Source of the DNA: Oceanisphaera avium
GTDB lineage: Bacteria; Pseudomonadota; Gammaproteobacteria; Enterobacterales; Aeromonadaceae
Reading direction: 5' to 3'
Assembly: GCF_002157875.1 (NCBI RefSeq)
Contig: NZ_CP021376.1
Span: 2,485,001-2,549,000 of the forward strand
DNA: 64,000 nucleotides
The notes under the pieces were generated by a model. That model was not told where the DNA came from and did no database searches. It saw only the letters and a program-made list of their open reading frames with translations. Of the stretch, positions 1 to 11,837 are shown piece after piece (the first letter of the stretch is position 1; every line of letters begins with the position of its first letter). Position numbers and translations under genes: made by a program.

Positions 1-91
1 GACTTAATCGCATGGGCTGAAGCAGCTGGTGCGATTTTTTGCCCTCAGGTCGACGCTTTATTGCGAAATCTGAGGGTAAAGAAACGATTTT

Positions 92-168
<77 letters not shown>

Positions 169-314
169 AATCAATCTCCTACGTTGTCATAAGACTCGTC
201 GTTTAGCAGGCTAAACGTCCTCGTCTTATTCCTAGTATTAGAATGATTTGGTGTTTGGCTAAACATTGTGCATCTTGTGTAATGTAAAGCTAAGAAAAAA
301 GCTAAGAACTAAAT

Positions 315-390
315 GGGGCTATAGCTCAGCTGGGAGAGCGCCTGCCTTGCACGCAGGAGGTCTGCGGTTCGATCCCGCATAGCTCCACCA
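315..390 (+). tRNA. tRNA-Ala (TGC)
   Basis: A 76-nt tRNA with acceptor stem GGGGCTA pairing with TAGCTCC, an encoded CCA, and an anticodon loop CTTGCAC giving TGC (alanine). It is the second tRNA in the 16S-23S spacer. Confidence 0.98.
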
Positions 391-797
391 TTTAGCTTTA
401 AGTAATAACGAACCGAAGTCAGATATCAAAGTAATAGGCTGTACACAGTTTACTCCTTTGATTTCTTATGAAGTCACGCTCTTTAACAATCTGGAAAGCT
501 GATAGAAATAATTTGTAGTTCTTGATACGCAAGTGTCTTAGAAATTCTTGGCGAAATAAGTTGTAAGCATCAGTCACTGATGCGTTATGACCCCGCTTAA
601 AGATTCCTCATTATTTTATGTCCATCTATTAAATGTTTTTCGAAGCGTTTGTTAGGTGAGGTGCAGCGACGCGAGTGCAAGGCGCGGTTTGAGTGAGCCT
701 CCTGAGCATAGTTAATCTATGTGATGGAGCGAGCGAAAGCCGCAACGCAGAAATCGCTAAGCAGCACCCACATAAAAGAGGCTTCTTGGGGTTGTAT
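391..797 (+). other. 16S-23S internal transcribed spacer between tRNA-Ala and 23S
   Basis: This stretch holds no protein gene. It contains a boxA-like antitermination element at about 478-490 and, from about 655 to 780, a long imperfect inverted repeat (GGTGC at one end, GCACC at the other, GCATAG/CTATGT at the centre) that looks like an inserted palindromic block. The last part, about 783-803, is complementary to 3682-3705 just beyond the 23S 3' end and probably forms the RNase III processing stem of 23S rRNA. Confidence 0.7.
478..490 (+). promoter_or_regulatory. boxA-like rRNA antitermination element
   Basis: The sequence GCTCTTTAACAAT matches the conserved gammaproteobacterial rRNA boxA (TGCTCTTTAACAA) at all but the first base. 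It lies in the spacer before 23S, where the Nus antitermination complex would load. Confidence 0.7.
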
Positions 798-3690
<2,893 letters not shown>

Positions 3691-3801
3691 ACAACACCCA
3701 AGAAGTGTGAGACCTTGCGCTCAAGAGCAACAAACAAATTATTCAGATTACCGACCTTAACCGTTCGTTAATCAAACATTCAGTTTTCTAGATACAATTT
3801 A

Positions 3802-3919
3802 TGCCTGGCGGCCATAGCGCTGTGGAACCACCTGACTCCATGCCGAACTCAGTAGTGAAACGCAGCCGCGCCGATGATAGTGTGGCAGATGCCATGTGAA
3901 AGTAGGTCACTGCCAGGCA
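3802..3919 (+). rRNA. 5S ribosomal RNA
   Basis: It starts TGCCTGGCGGCCATAGCG and ends GGTCACTGCCAGGCA, so the terminal helix TGCCTGGC/GCCAGGCA closes. The conserved CCGAACTCAG loop is present, and the length of about 118 nt is normal. It is the last gene of the rRNA operon. Confidence 0.97.
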
Positions 3920-3927
3920 ACCAATTC

Positions 3928-3961
3928 AAAAAGCCCTTCGCTGATGTGAAGGGCTTTTTTT
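3928..3961 (+). terminator. rrn operon terminator 1
   Basis: The stem AAGCCCTTC (3931-3939) pairs with GAAGGGCTT (3948-3956), followed by a run of T. It directly follows 5S rRNA. Confidence 0.9.
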
Positions 3962-4025
3962 ATGCTTTCGAGACACTCATTTCACATGGCAAGGTGGATA
4001 AAGCGGAGCGTAGCGACCTCCCTAT

Positions 4026-4133
4026 AGTGAAAGTAGGGCTTAGCACGCTCGGAAAAAGCAGCGCTTTTTCAGTGCTAAGCGACCCGAGCTCTGCGAGGGG
4101 ATGGGCCACGCCAGGCGCCAAATTCAAAAAGCC
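4026..4133 (+). repeat. Degenerate second 5S tail interrupted by a hairpin sequence
   Basis: AGTGAAAGTAGG at 4026-4037 and GCCACGCCAGGCGCCAAATTC near 4105-4125 repeat the 3' end of 5S (GTGAAAGTAGGTCACTGCCAGGC and the AATTCAAAAAGCCC that follows). Between them lies a foreign stretch of about 66 nt whose first part folds as GCTTAGCAC (4038-4046) with GTGCTAAGC (4072-4080), enclosing GAAAAAGC/GCTTTTTC. The 5' part of a second 5S is not recognisable. This looks like a remnant of a duplicated 5S, not a functional gene. Confidence 0.55.
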
Positions 4134-4158
4134 CAACTCGAAAGAGTCGGGCTTTTTT
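4124..4158 (+). terminator. rrn operon terminator 2
   Basis: GCCCAACTC (4131-4139) pairs with GAGTCGGGC (4144-4152), with one wobble, and a T run follows. It repeats the flank of terminator 1 (AATTCAAAAAGCCC), consistent with a duplicated 5S-terminator unit. Confidence 0.8.
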
Positions 4159-4448
4159 TCGTCTGTCGAAATGTGGCGGCTCTGGCGTGGGGGAGAAGAG
4201 TGTAAACCAAAGCCTACTTCGCTTGAGCTAATAATTTTACTACCTCGCGAGTTTTCTACTCTTCTTGATCAGGTTCATTAATTTATTTTTACTTTATTTG
4301 CCCACTTCTTTGCTCATTTCCTTGTCGATTTACTTTAAAAAAAGTTAATTGATTTAATAACTTATCAAGTTTTTTATACTGAATAACTTGCTCAATAAAG
4401 AGAGCTGTAGCACACAATTAATAAATAAGCATTTAAAAAGCAGCTTTA

Positions 4449-4462
4449 GTGACTTACATCAA
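4449..4462 (+). promoter_or_regulatory. FNR/DNR-type box of the nosR promoter
   Basis: GTGACTTACATCAA matches TTGAT-N4-ATCAA at 8 of 10 defined positions. Its centre (4455.5) lies 41.5 bp upstream of the start expected from the -10 hexamer TAATAT at 4484-4489. This is the geometry of a class II FNR/DNR-activated promoter and fits anaerobic or NO-dependent induction of nos genes. Which Crp/Fnr-family protein binds is not visible here. Confidence 0.75.
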
Positions 4463-4483
4463 AGTATATGTTCTAGCGAATGC

Positions 4484-4489
4484 TAATAT
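4484..4489 (+). promoter_or_regulatory. -10 element of the nosR promoter
   Basis: TAATAT lies 21 bp downstream of the FNR-type box, predicting a transcription start near 4496 and a 5' leader of about 25 nt before nosR. Confidence 0.65.
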
Positions 4490-4520
4490 CCGCACAGATT
4501 TGAAGTGATAGGTAATGATC

Positions 4521-6677
4521 ATGCTTAAGAACAGATGCTTTTTTTTATACCTCATGCTGATGAGCATGGTGTGCGTAATGACTCCGAGTATTAGCCATGC
4601 TGCTGCGCTAAGTACTCTAGAGCAAGAGCGTCTGTATAGCGTCCTTCCGAGTGTTGAGCAGGTATCAGAGCCTAGTGGTGAATTTGGAGTGCGAACCCTT
4701 CACCAAGACGGTGAAATCGTGGGTTATGCCTTTCAAACTAACGACGTGCTTACCATCCCTGCTTACTCCGGTCGTCCTATTAACTTTCAAGTTATTATGG
4801 ATCCCCAAGCCAATATTTTAGATGCCTATGTGTTGCATCACGATGAGCCTATTCTGCTTATTGGTATTCCAGAGCATAAGCTACATAACTTTGTTAGCAA
4901 ATACCAAGGCGTGAATGCGAATCAGCGGGTGGTAATCGGTCACTCTAAAGACGACAGCGCTATTACTATTGATGCAGTCAGTGGTGCCACTGTAACTGTG
5001 ATGGTAGCTAATGAAACTGTGATGCGCGCTACCCATAAAGTGGCTATTGATTTGGGCTTAATTAGCGCAGATGTAGCAACCGCCGCCCCTCAGTCAACCA
5101 TTAATACCGAAGTTGACCAAGTTAAGGATTGGGAAACGCTCATTAATGATGGCTCTGTTGCACATTTAAGTCTGACCCGCGGTCAAGTAGACGATGCCTT
5201 TGTGGGAACAGAAGGCGAAGGGGTTGATAATGCGCGCCCCGAGCAGCGAGATGAGCAGTTTATTGATCTCTATTTCTCTGATCTGACGGTGCCTACTATT
5301 GGCCGCAGTATCTTAGGCGACAAGCAATATGAGCGATTACAAGATGAATTAGTCGCAGGCGAGCACGCCATCTTAGTGGCCGGTAACGGTAGCTATTCCT
5401 TTAAAGGCTCAGGTTATGTGCGCGGTGGTATCTTTGACCGTGTTCAATTAAGACAATACGGCGACATTATTAGCTTTAGAGATTTAGACTTTACGCGCTT
5501 AAATGACGTCTACGCCGAAGGTATGCCAAGATTTTCTGAGATGGCGATCTTTATCGTACGCAGTAGCTACGAACTAGACCCAGGCCAAGATTGGAGCTTA
5601 GAGCTATTAGTGCGTAAGCAAATTGGCCCGGTGAGTAGTGTCTTTACTATCTTTGAAGGCCAATACCAAACACCCGAAGCTTACCTGAATCGCCCAGAAG
5701 CGGTGGCAAGTGAGCCGCTCTATGATGAGCGACCAATGTGGGTCACCATTTGGGAGCAAAAGACCTTTCAAATTACGGTATTAGTGATTGCACTGGCCTT
5801 GTTAGTGATCATTTTGTTTATCCAAGATTACTTAGTGCGCCGCCCACGTTTAATTCACTTTATTAGAAACTCATATCTCACCTTTACTGTTATTTTTATC
5901 GGTTGGTATGCACTTGGGCAACTGTCGATTGTAAACGTACTGACCTTTGTCCATTCGTTATTTGATGACTTTAACTGGGGCATCTTCTTAAACGACCCCA
6001 TTATCTTCATCTTATGGACCTTTACTGCCGCCGCCACTCTGTTGTGGGGACGCGGTATATTCTGTGGTTGGCTGTGCCCCTTTGGTGCACTACAAGAATT
6101 AATTAATGAGATAGCCCGTAAGCTTAAAATTAAACAATATACAGTTCCTTTCGGAATACATGAGCGGCTGTGGGCCATTAAGTACATAGTGTTATTTGTA
6201 CTGTTTGGTCTGTCTTTGCAGTCGCTTGCTACCGCCGAGAAGTTCGCCGAAGTTGAACCTTTCAAAACCACTTTTACTTTAGGCTTTGATAGGCAGTGGT
6301 GGTTTGTTTTATACGCGGTGATCTTACTGGTTATTAACATATTTACTCGTAAAGTTTACTGCCGATATATCTGTCCTCTGGGAGCTGCGTTAGCCATTCC
6401 TACTCGAGTGCGGTTATTTGATTGGCTTAAACGCCGTAAGGATTGCGGTTCTCCTTGCCAGCTATGCGCTAAAGAATGTGAGGTGCAAGCCATACATCCA
6501 GACGGCACCATTAATGCGAGTGAATGTCACCACTGCTTAGACTGCCAAGTGACTTACTATAACGACAATCGGTGCCCTCCTTTAGTCGCGACTAAAAAGC
6601 GTAAACAACGTAAACAAAAAGAAATTGATAATGCTTTGGTCATAGAAACAGTGCAGTTAGAAGATAAACCTCTTTGA
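4521..6677 (+). CDS. nosR: NosR, membrane flavo-iron-sulfur protein of N2O respiration
   Basis: NosR passes quinol-derived electrons to NosZ and supports nos expression and activity. The protein has an N-terminal signal/membrane segment (residues 1-28), a periplasmic FMN-binding domain with the flavinylation-type motif DAVSGATVT near residue 152, and several membrane helices from about 420. Cysteine motifs CGWLCP (about 514) and CRYICP (about 614) are followed by two C-terminal ferredoxin-like cysteine clusters (about 642-690). The full length of about 718 residues is typical. The start is ATG 4521, 8 nt after a weak AGG; an in-frame ATG at 4515 is the alternative. It is the first gene of nosRZDFYL behind the FNR-type promoter. 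The flavin transferase (ApbE/NosX) that would load its FMN is not in this window. Confidence 0.95.
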   Translation: MLKNRCFFLYLMLMSMVCVMTPSISHAAALSTLEQERLYSVLPSVEQVSEPSGEFGVRTLHQDGEIVGYAFQTNDVLTIPAYSGRPINFQVIMDPQANILDAYVLHHDEPILLIGIPEHKLHNFVSKYQGVNANQRVVIGHSKDDSAITIDAVSGATVTVMVANETVMRATHKVAIDLGLISADVATAAPQSTINTEVDQVKDWETLINDGSVAHLSLTRGQVDDAFVGTEGEGVDNARPEQRDEQFIDLYFSDLTVPTIGRSILGDKQYERLQDELVAGEHAILVAGNGSYSFKGSGYVRGGIFDRVQLRQYGDIISFRDLDFTRLNDVYAEGMPRFSEMAIFIVRSSYELDPGQDWSLELLVRKQIGPVSSVFTIFEGQYQTPEAYLNRPEAVASEPLYDERPMWVTIWEQKTFQITVLVIALALLVIILFIQDYLVRRPRLIHFIRNSYLTFTVIFIGWYALGQLSIVNVLTFVHSLFDDFNWGIFLNDPIIFILWTFTAAATLLWGRGIFCGWLCPFGALQELINEIARKLKIKQYTVPFGIHERLWAIKYIVLFVLFGLSLQSLATAEKFAEVEPFKTTFTLGFDRQWWFVLYAVILLVINIFTRKVYCRYICPLGAALAIPTRVRLFDWLKRRKDCGSPCQLCAKECEVQAIHPDGTINASECHHCLDCQVTYYNDNRCPPLVATKKRKQRKQKEIDNALVIETVQLEDKPL

Positions 6678-6711
6678 TTGTCAGGCGATTCGCCAATGGA
6701 GAAAGTGAACT

Positions 6712-8631
6712 ATGAAAGATAAAAAGACAGGTGTAGAGCAAGAGCAAACTGGGTTGAATCGTCGTGGCTTCTTAAGTGCCGCTGCATTTACCGGCGCTGG
6801 GTTGGCTGCAGGAGCTGCCGCTTTAGGGTCTTCGTTTATGACTCCTGAAGCGTGGGCGAGTGCGGTTAAAGAATCTCAAAATCGCGCGGTAGTAGACCCA
6901 GGCGAGTTGGATGACTACTACGGTTTTTGGAGTGGTGGTCAATCCGGTGAAGTACGCGTATTTGGCGTGCCTTCTATGCGTGAGTTAATGCGAATTCCGG
7001 TATTTAATACTTGTTCTGCTACTGGTTGGGGCTTAACTAACGAGAGTAGAGCTATCTTAGGTGAAAGTGCTAAGTACTTAAACGGGGATACTCACCACCC
7101 TCACTTATCCATGACCGACGGTAAGTATGACGGTAAATATCTGTTTATTAACGATAAAGCCAACAGCCGAGTGGCGCGTATTCGTTTAGACGTGATGAAG
7201 ACCGATAAAATTACTACCGTGCCTAACGTACAAGCGATTCACGGCTTGCGCTTGCAGAAAGTGCCACACACTAAATATGTATTCTGTAATGCGGAATTTA
7301 TTATTCCCCATCCAAACGATGGCTCTAACCTAGATAATTTAGATAGCGCCGAAAAATACACCATGTTTAATGCCATTGATGCAGAAACCATGGAAGTAGC
7401 CTGGCAGGTTATCGTAGATGGTAACCTAGATAACGTGGATGCGGATTACACCGGTAAGTATGTGGCTGCAACTTGTTATAACTCTGAAGGTGCAACTGAT
7501 CTCGCCGGTATGATGCGTAATGAACGCGACTGGGTGGTTATCTTTAACGTTGAACGTATTGAAGCAGCCATTAAAGCGAACAAGTTTATTAACTTAGCTG
7601 ACTCTAAAGTCCCAGTCGTTGATGGCCGTAAGAAAGACGGTAAAAATAGCCCGCTAACTCGTTATGTTCCGGTGCCAAAAAACCCGCACGGTTTAAACAC
7701 CTCGCCCGATGGTAAGTACTTCATTGCTAACGGTAAGCTGTCGCCCACTTGTAGTATTATTCAGTTAGATAAGCTAGATGACTTATTTGATGACAAGTTT
7801 AAAGACGAGCGTGAAGTCATTGTCGGTGAGCCCGAGTTAGGCTTAGGACCTTTGCATACCACCTTTGATGGTCGTGGTAATGCATACACCACACTCTTTA
7901 TCGATAGCCAAGTAGTAAAGTGGAATATTGCTGATGCGATTCGTGCGTATGATGGCGAAGATGTTAACTATATTCGCCAAAAATTAGACGTACAATACCA
8001 GCCAGGTCATAACCACTCTTCACTGACTGAAACTTCGGAAGCTGATGGTAAGTGGTTAGTGGTCTTGAGTAAATTCTCAAAAGACCGCTTCTTACCGGTT
8101 GGCCCATTACACCCAGAGAACGATCAGTTGATCGATATCTCAGGTGATGAAATGAAACTGGTCCACGATGGTCCTACTTTCGCTGAACCCCATGACTGTA
8201 TTATGGCTCGCCGTGATCAGATCAATACCCTGAAAGTGTGGAAGCGCGATGATCCTTTCTTTGCTGGCACCGTTGAGCGCGCAAAGAACGATGGCATCGT
8301 TCTAGAAAGAGATAACAAAGTTATTCGCGAAGGTAATAAGGTTCGCGTGTATATGACGTCTGCTGCACCTAGCTTTGGTATGACCGAGTTTAAGGTCAAT
8401 CAAGGTGATGAAGTGACAGTGACCATTACTAACATCGATATGATTGAAGACTTGTCTCATGGTTTCTGTATGGTTAACCACGGGGTAAGTATGGAAATTA
8501 GTCCGCAACAGACTTCTTCTATTACTTTCACCGCTGACAAGCCAGGTGTGCATTGGTATTACTGTACTTGGTTCTGTCATGCGCTACACATGGAGATGGT
8601 CGGTCGTATGTTTGTTACGCCTAAGAAATAA
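6712..8631 (+). CDS. nosZ: Nitrous-oxide reductase NosZ, Tat-exported (clade I type)
   Basis: This periplasmic copper enzyme reduces N2O to N2, the last step of denitrification. The twin-arginine signal NRRGFLSAAA (about residues 16-25) precedes a hydrophobic stretch, so the enzyme should be exported folded; the Tat signal marks it as clade I. The seven-bladed propeller carries CuZ histidine motifs GDTHHPH (H128, H129, H131), NPHGLNTSPDG, GHNHSS and AEPHDC. The C-terminal cupredoxin domain has the CuA motif CTWFCHALHMEM (C618, C622, H626, M629). At 639 residues it is full length. It lies 34 nt after nosR, and a hairpin follows it. Confidence 0.98.
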   Translation: MKDKKTGVEQEQTGLNRRGFLSAAAFTGAGLAAGAAALGSSFMTPEAWASAVKESQNRAVVDPGELDDYYGFWSGGQSGEVRVFGVPSMRELMRIPVFNTCSATGWGLTNESRAILGESAKYLNGDTHHPHLSMTDGKYDGKYLFINDKANSRVARIRLDVMKTDKITTVPNVQAIHGLRLQKVPHTKYVFCNAEFIIPHPNDGSNLDNLDSAEKYTMFNAIDAETMEVAWQVIVDGNLDNVDADYTGKYVAATCYNSEGATDLAGMMRNERDWVVIFNVERIEAAIKANKFINLADSKVPVVDGRKKDGKNSPLTRYVPVPKNPHGLNTSPDGKYFIANGKLSPTCSIIQLDKLDDLFDDKFKDEREVIVGEPELGLGPLHTTFDGRGNAYTTLFIDSQVVKWNIADAIRAYDGEDVNYIRQKLDVQYQPGHNHSSLTETSEADGKWLVVLSKFSKDRFLPVGPLHPENDQLIDISGDEMKLVHDGPTFAEPHDCIMARRDQINTLKVWKRDDPFFAGTVERAKNDGIVLERDNKVIREGNKVRVYMTSAAPSFGMTEFKVNQGDEVTVTITNIDMIEDLSHGFCMVNHGVSMEISPQQTSSITFTADKPGVHWYYCTWFCHALHMEMVGRMFVTPKK

Positions 8632-8642
8632 TTAATGATAGT

Positions 8643-8670
8643 GCGGGTGCAAATTATTGCACCCGCTTTT
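8643..8670 (+). terminator. Hairpin after nosZ (terminator or attenuator)
   Basis: GCGGGTGCAA (8643-8652) pairs with TTGCACCCGC (8657-8666), followed by TTTT. Inside the nos operon such a structure could lower expression of nosDFYL relative to nosRZ, or protect the nosZ mRNA 3' end. Confidence 0.65.
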
Positions 8671-8733
8671 AACTTTGAAGTTTATATCTGATAATGTGTA
8701 CCAGTGCCGATTTCACTAAAGAGTAATAATAAA

Positions 8734-10071
8734 ATGAAATTAGAAAAATACAGTTTGCTTTTATTATTACTATTAACTCCTTATGCCCACAGTATTTCTG
8801 CCCCCGATGCATTAAAAGATCTGCATTTACACGCTATTCAAGCGCCACCGGATGCGGACACCAGCCTCACTTCTGTGGTTGAGCTGCCCTTAGAGCTCAT
8901 TTCTGATAATAAATGGCGGCTGCCTAAAGGCGAATATCAAGGTAACTATGTAATTGATGTCCCGATCCATTTAGCATGTGATGACGGTGCTATTTTTAAT
9001 GGTAATAACCACAAAAATACGCTCAATATTCGTGCGCCCCATGTGACGATAGAAAATTGCCAGTTAACTAACTGGGGGCAAAACTTAACGAATATGGATG
9101 CAGGCATCTTTGTTGAACGTACCGGTGAATTTAGCAATATTTTGAATAATCGTCTCTCAGGACCTGGTTTTGGTATTTGGGTGGATGCGACGCCTAATGT
9201 GACCATAGATAAAAATATTATTGAAGGCGATGAAAGTATAAGAACGCAAGATAGAGGCAACGGTATTCATTTATTTGCCGTTAACTTCGCTAACATTATA
9301 AATAATGAGGTTTATCATGTAAGAGACGGTATATATATCGAAGCGGCTAACGATAATATTATTGACGGTAATTACTTACATGATATGCGCTATGGCGTTC
9401 ATTATATGTTTTCCCACCGTAATGAAGTAACCAATAACCTTACCCGTCGTACTCGCACCGGCCTTACTCTAATGCAGAGTCGCCAACTCACGGTGCATAA
9501 CAACCGTTCAGAGTTTGATCAAAACTACGGCATTTTAATGAATTACATTACTTACTCTACTATTAACGACAATTTCGTTTCTAATGTACAGGCGGGGGTC
9601 GGTGATGGCATTCATATTAAAGGCGGTGAAGGTAAAGGTATTTTTATTTATAACTCGCTCTTTAATGAAATCTCTCACAATTATTTTGAAGATAATGCGC
9701 TGGGCGTGCACTTAACTGCTGGCTCTGAAGATAATAAAATATATCATAATTCTTTTGTTAATAATAAAACCCAAGTTAAGTATGTCTCTTTAAGAAAGCA
9801 GGAATGGTCTGAAGAGGGGAAAGGCAACTTTTGGAGTGACTACTTAGGATGGGATAGAAATAATGATGGTATAGGGGATGTGATTTATGAGCCTAACGAT
9901 AATGTTGATAAATTACTTTGGTTATACCCTCAAGTTAAATTTTTAATGAACAGCCCGAGCATAGAATTATTACGCTATGTTCAAAAAGTGTTCCCAGTTA
10001 TTAAGTATCCAGGAGTCCAAGATAGTTTCCCATTAATGCGTCCTATTAAAAATGCTGACTCCTATCGTTAA
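8734..10071 (+). CDS. nosD: NosD, periplasmic copper-site maturation protein
   Basis: NosD works with the NosFY ABC transporter in assembling the CuZ centre of NosZ. The protein has an N-terminal signal peptide (MKLEKYS, then a leucine run, ending near SISA) and a long series of NosD/CASH beta-helix repeats rich in N-x-I/N-x-N patterns from about residue 70 to 370. ATG 8734 is preferred because it has AAAGAG upstream and places the signal peptide at the terminus; an in-frame GTG at 8704 would add ten residues. The length of 445 residues is normal. nosF follows after 11 nt. Confidence 0.93.
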   Translation: MKLEKYSLLLLLLLTPYAHSISAPDALKDLHLHAIQAPPDADTSLTSVVELPLELISDNKWRLPKGEYQGNYVIDVPIHLACDDGAIFNGNNHKNTLNIRAPHVTIENCQLTNWGQNLTNMDAGIFVERTGEFSNILNNRLSGPGFGIWVDATPNVTIDKNIIEGDESIRTQDRGNGIHLFAVNFANIINNEVYHVRDGIYIEAANDNIIDGNYLHDMRYGVHYMFSHRNEVTNNLTRRTRTGLTLMQSRQLTVHNNRSEFDQNYGILMNYITYSTINDNFVSNVQAGVGDGIHIKGGEGKGIFIYNSLFNEISHNYFEDNALGVHLTAGSEDNKIYHNSFVNNKTQVKYVSLRKQEWSEEGKGNFWSDYLGWDRNNDGIGDVIYEPNDNVDKLLWLYPQVKFLMNSPSIELLRYVQKVFPVIKYPGVQDSFPLMRPIKNADSYR

Positions 10072-10082
10072 GGAACCAAATT

Positions 10083-10988
10083 ATGGCTGTTGTAGAGCTA
10101 ACAAACGTAAGTAAATATTATGACCAGTTGGAAGTGCTTAAGGACATCAGCTGGAGTCTTGAGCAAGGACAAACCTTAGGCTTATTTGGCCATAATGGCG
10201 CGGGCAAAACGACCACTGTTAGACTAATCTTAGGTTTAACAGGCACCTCCAGTGGGCAAATCTCTGTATTAGGCAAACAGGGGGGTGGCATTGATGCCCA
10301 TAGAGAGATTGGGTTTTTACCTGAAAACGTGATGTTTTATCCGCAGCTAACAGGGCGAGAAATCTTAACCTATTTTGCTCGTCTTAAAGGCGCGAGTATA
10401 GGTCAAGTTAATGACTTACTTGAACAAGTGGGGCTGGCAAGTGCCGCTAAACATCGCATTAAAACTTACTCTAAGGGGATGCGCCAACGCCTAGGCTTAG
10501 CACAAGCTTTATTAGGAGAACCTAAGCTATTAATTTTAGATGAGCCCACGGTAGGGCTAGATCCTATCGCCACCCAGGAGTTATATGAGTTGATGGGTAA
10601 GATGCAAAAACAGGGGACGAGTATTATTATTTGCTCCCATGTATTGCCAGGGGTGGAACCTTTTATTAACCAAGCCGTTATTTTAGCCAGAGGCCAGTTA
10701 GAGGCCAGTGGTAAGTTATCAGAATTGCGCCAACAGGCCGACTTACCAGTAAAAATTATTGCCACCGGCCTAAGCCTGCCTATTAACCATTACAGCATAA
10801 TGGCACACAAAGAGTTAGCTCATCAATGCCATGAATTTAGTGTGCAAGACAGTAATAAATTAGCGTTGCTAGAGCAGATTATTAAAGGTTCGCCGCAAGA
10901 TGTAGAAATTAAATCTCCATCTTTAGCTGACTTGTATTGTTATTATATGCAGCGCGCCGGGGCGCTGGGTGCGGCGGGAGTACAATAA
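10083..10988 (+). CDS. nosF: NosF, ABC transporter ATPase for NosZ maturation
   Basis: This cytoplasmic ATPase partners with NosY and NosD to supply a sulfur species for the CuZ site. Walker A is GHNGAGKTT (about residues 36-44), the signature is YSKGMRQRLGL (about 128-138), and Walker B is LLILDEPTVGLDP. The 301-residue length fits the family. Its stop codon overlaps the nosY start (TAATG), which indicates translational coupling. Confidence 0.95.
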   Translation: MAVVELTNVSKYYDQLEVLKDISWSLEQGQTLGLFGHNGAGKTTTVRLILGLTGTSSGQISVLGKQGGGIDAHREIGFLPENVMFYPQLTGREILTYFARLKGASIGQVNDLLEQVGLASAAKHRIKTYSKGMRQRLGLAQALLGEPKLLILDEPTVGLDPIATQELYELMGKMQKQGTSIIICSHVLPGVEPFINQAVILARGQLEASGKLSELRQQADLPVKIIATGLSLPINHYSIMAHKELAHQCHEFSVQDSNKLALLEQIIKGSPQDVEIKSPSLADLYCYYMQRAGALGAAGVQ

Positions 10989-11818
10989 TGGATAGCATCT
11001 TACATATTGCTAAAAAAGAATTAAATGATGGCTTAAGAAACCGCTGGTTATTATTTATTACAATTTTGTTTGCCTTAATGGCTATCGGTATTTCTTGGTT
11101 TGGGGCGGCGGCTTCAGGCCATGTTGGCTTTACTAACTTACCGGCGACCATTGCCAGCTTAGCCAGCCTAGCTACTTTTATCGTGCCGTTAATTGCCTTA
11201 CTTTTAGCCTATGATGCCATTATTGGTGAAGAAGAAAACGGCACCCTTATCTTATTGCTCGCCTACCCTATTAGTAAAAGCGATATTATATTAGGTAAGT
11301 TTATTGGTCATGGCGTTATCTTATCTTTAGCCACGCTAGTGGGCTTTGGTAGTGCTGCCATCGCTATTGCCATGCTAGTCACAGAAGTAGATACGGCTTT
11401 TTTACTGCTGTCTTTCACTAAGTTTATTTTATCTTCATTGTTACTGGGGTTAGTATTTTTAGCTTTTGCTTATGTATTAAGTTGCTATGCCAAAGAAAAG
11501 TCTACCGCCATCGGTTTGGCATTAGGGCTGTGGTTTTTATTTGTATTGGTCTTTGATTTAGTACTGCTGGCACTATTAGTAATGAGTGAGGGGGCATTTA
11601 ACCCTGATGCACTACCTTGGCTACTACTCCTAAATCCTACCGATGTTTATCGACTCATTAACTTAATGGGTCTAGATATGACGGGTAATGGGGTGGGCGT
11701 GATGAGCTTAGCTGCAGACTTACCCGTTAGCGCCGGTGTGTTGTGGGCCGTATTAGGATTATGGGTTGCCTTAGCCTTGTTATTAGCTAAGACACTTTTC
11801 ATGCGTAAAGATTTTTAG
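10988..11818 (+). CDS. nosY: NosY, ABC transporter permease for NosZ maturation
   Basis: An integral membrane protein of 276 residues with about six hydrophobic segments, of the ABC-2 permease type, partner of NosF. The EEENGTLILLLAYPISKSDI segment is typical of this permease family. The start ATG 10988 overlaps the nosF stop. A longer reading from 10937 would run through the nosF 3' end and is not supported. Confidence 0.94.
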   Translation: MDSILHIAKKELNDGLRNRWLLFITILFALMAIGISWFGAAASGHVGFTNLPATIASLASLATFIVPLIALLLAYDAIIGEEENGTLILLLAYPISKSDIILGKFIGHGVILSLATLVGFGSAAIAIAMLVTEVDTAFLLLSFTKFILSSLLLGLVFLAFAYVLSCYAKEKSTAIGLALGLWFLFVLVFDLVLLALLVMSEGAFNPDALPWLLLLNPTDVYRLINLMGLDMTGNGVGVMSLAADLPVSAGVLWAVLGLWVALALLLAKTLFMRKDF

Positions 11819-11837
11819 TCTTGTAAAAGGGTTAATA

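Noticed and set aside
3874..4281. Open frame of 135 codons on the plus strand
   Set aside because: It runs through the 5S rRNA 3' end and both rrn terminators, has no ribosome site, and its product looks like translated terminator repeats.
4349..4368. TTGAT...ATCAA near nosR as an FNR box
   Set aside because: The half-sites are 10 bp apart; FNR-type boxes need 4 bp. The box at 4449-4462 fits better in spacing and position.
10937..10987. Longer N-terminus for NosY
   Set aside because: It would overlap the nosF 3' end by 50 nt in another frame; the TAATG-coupled start at 10988 is the natural one.
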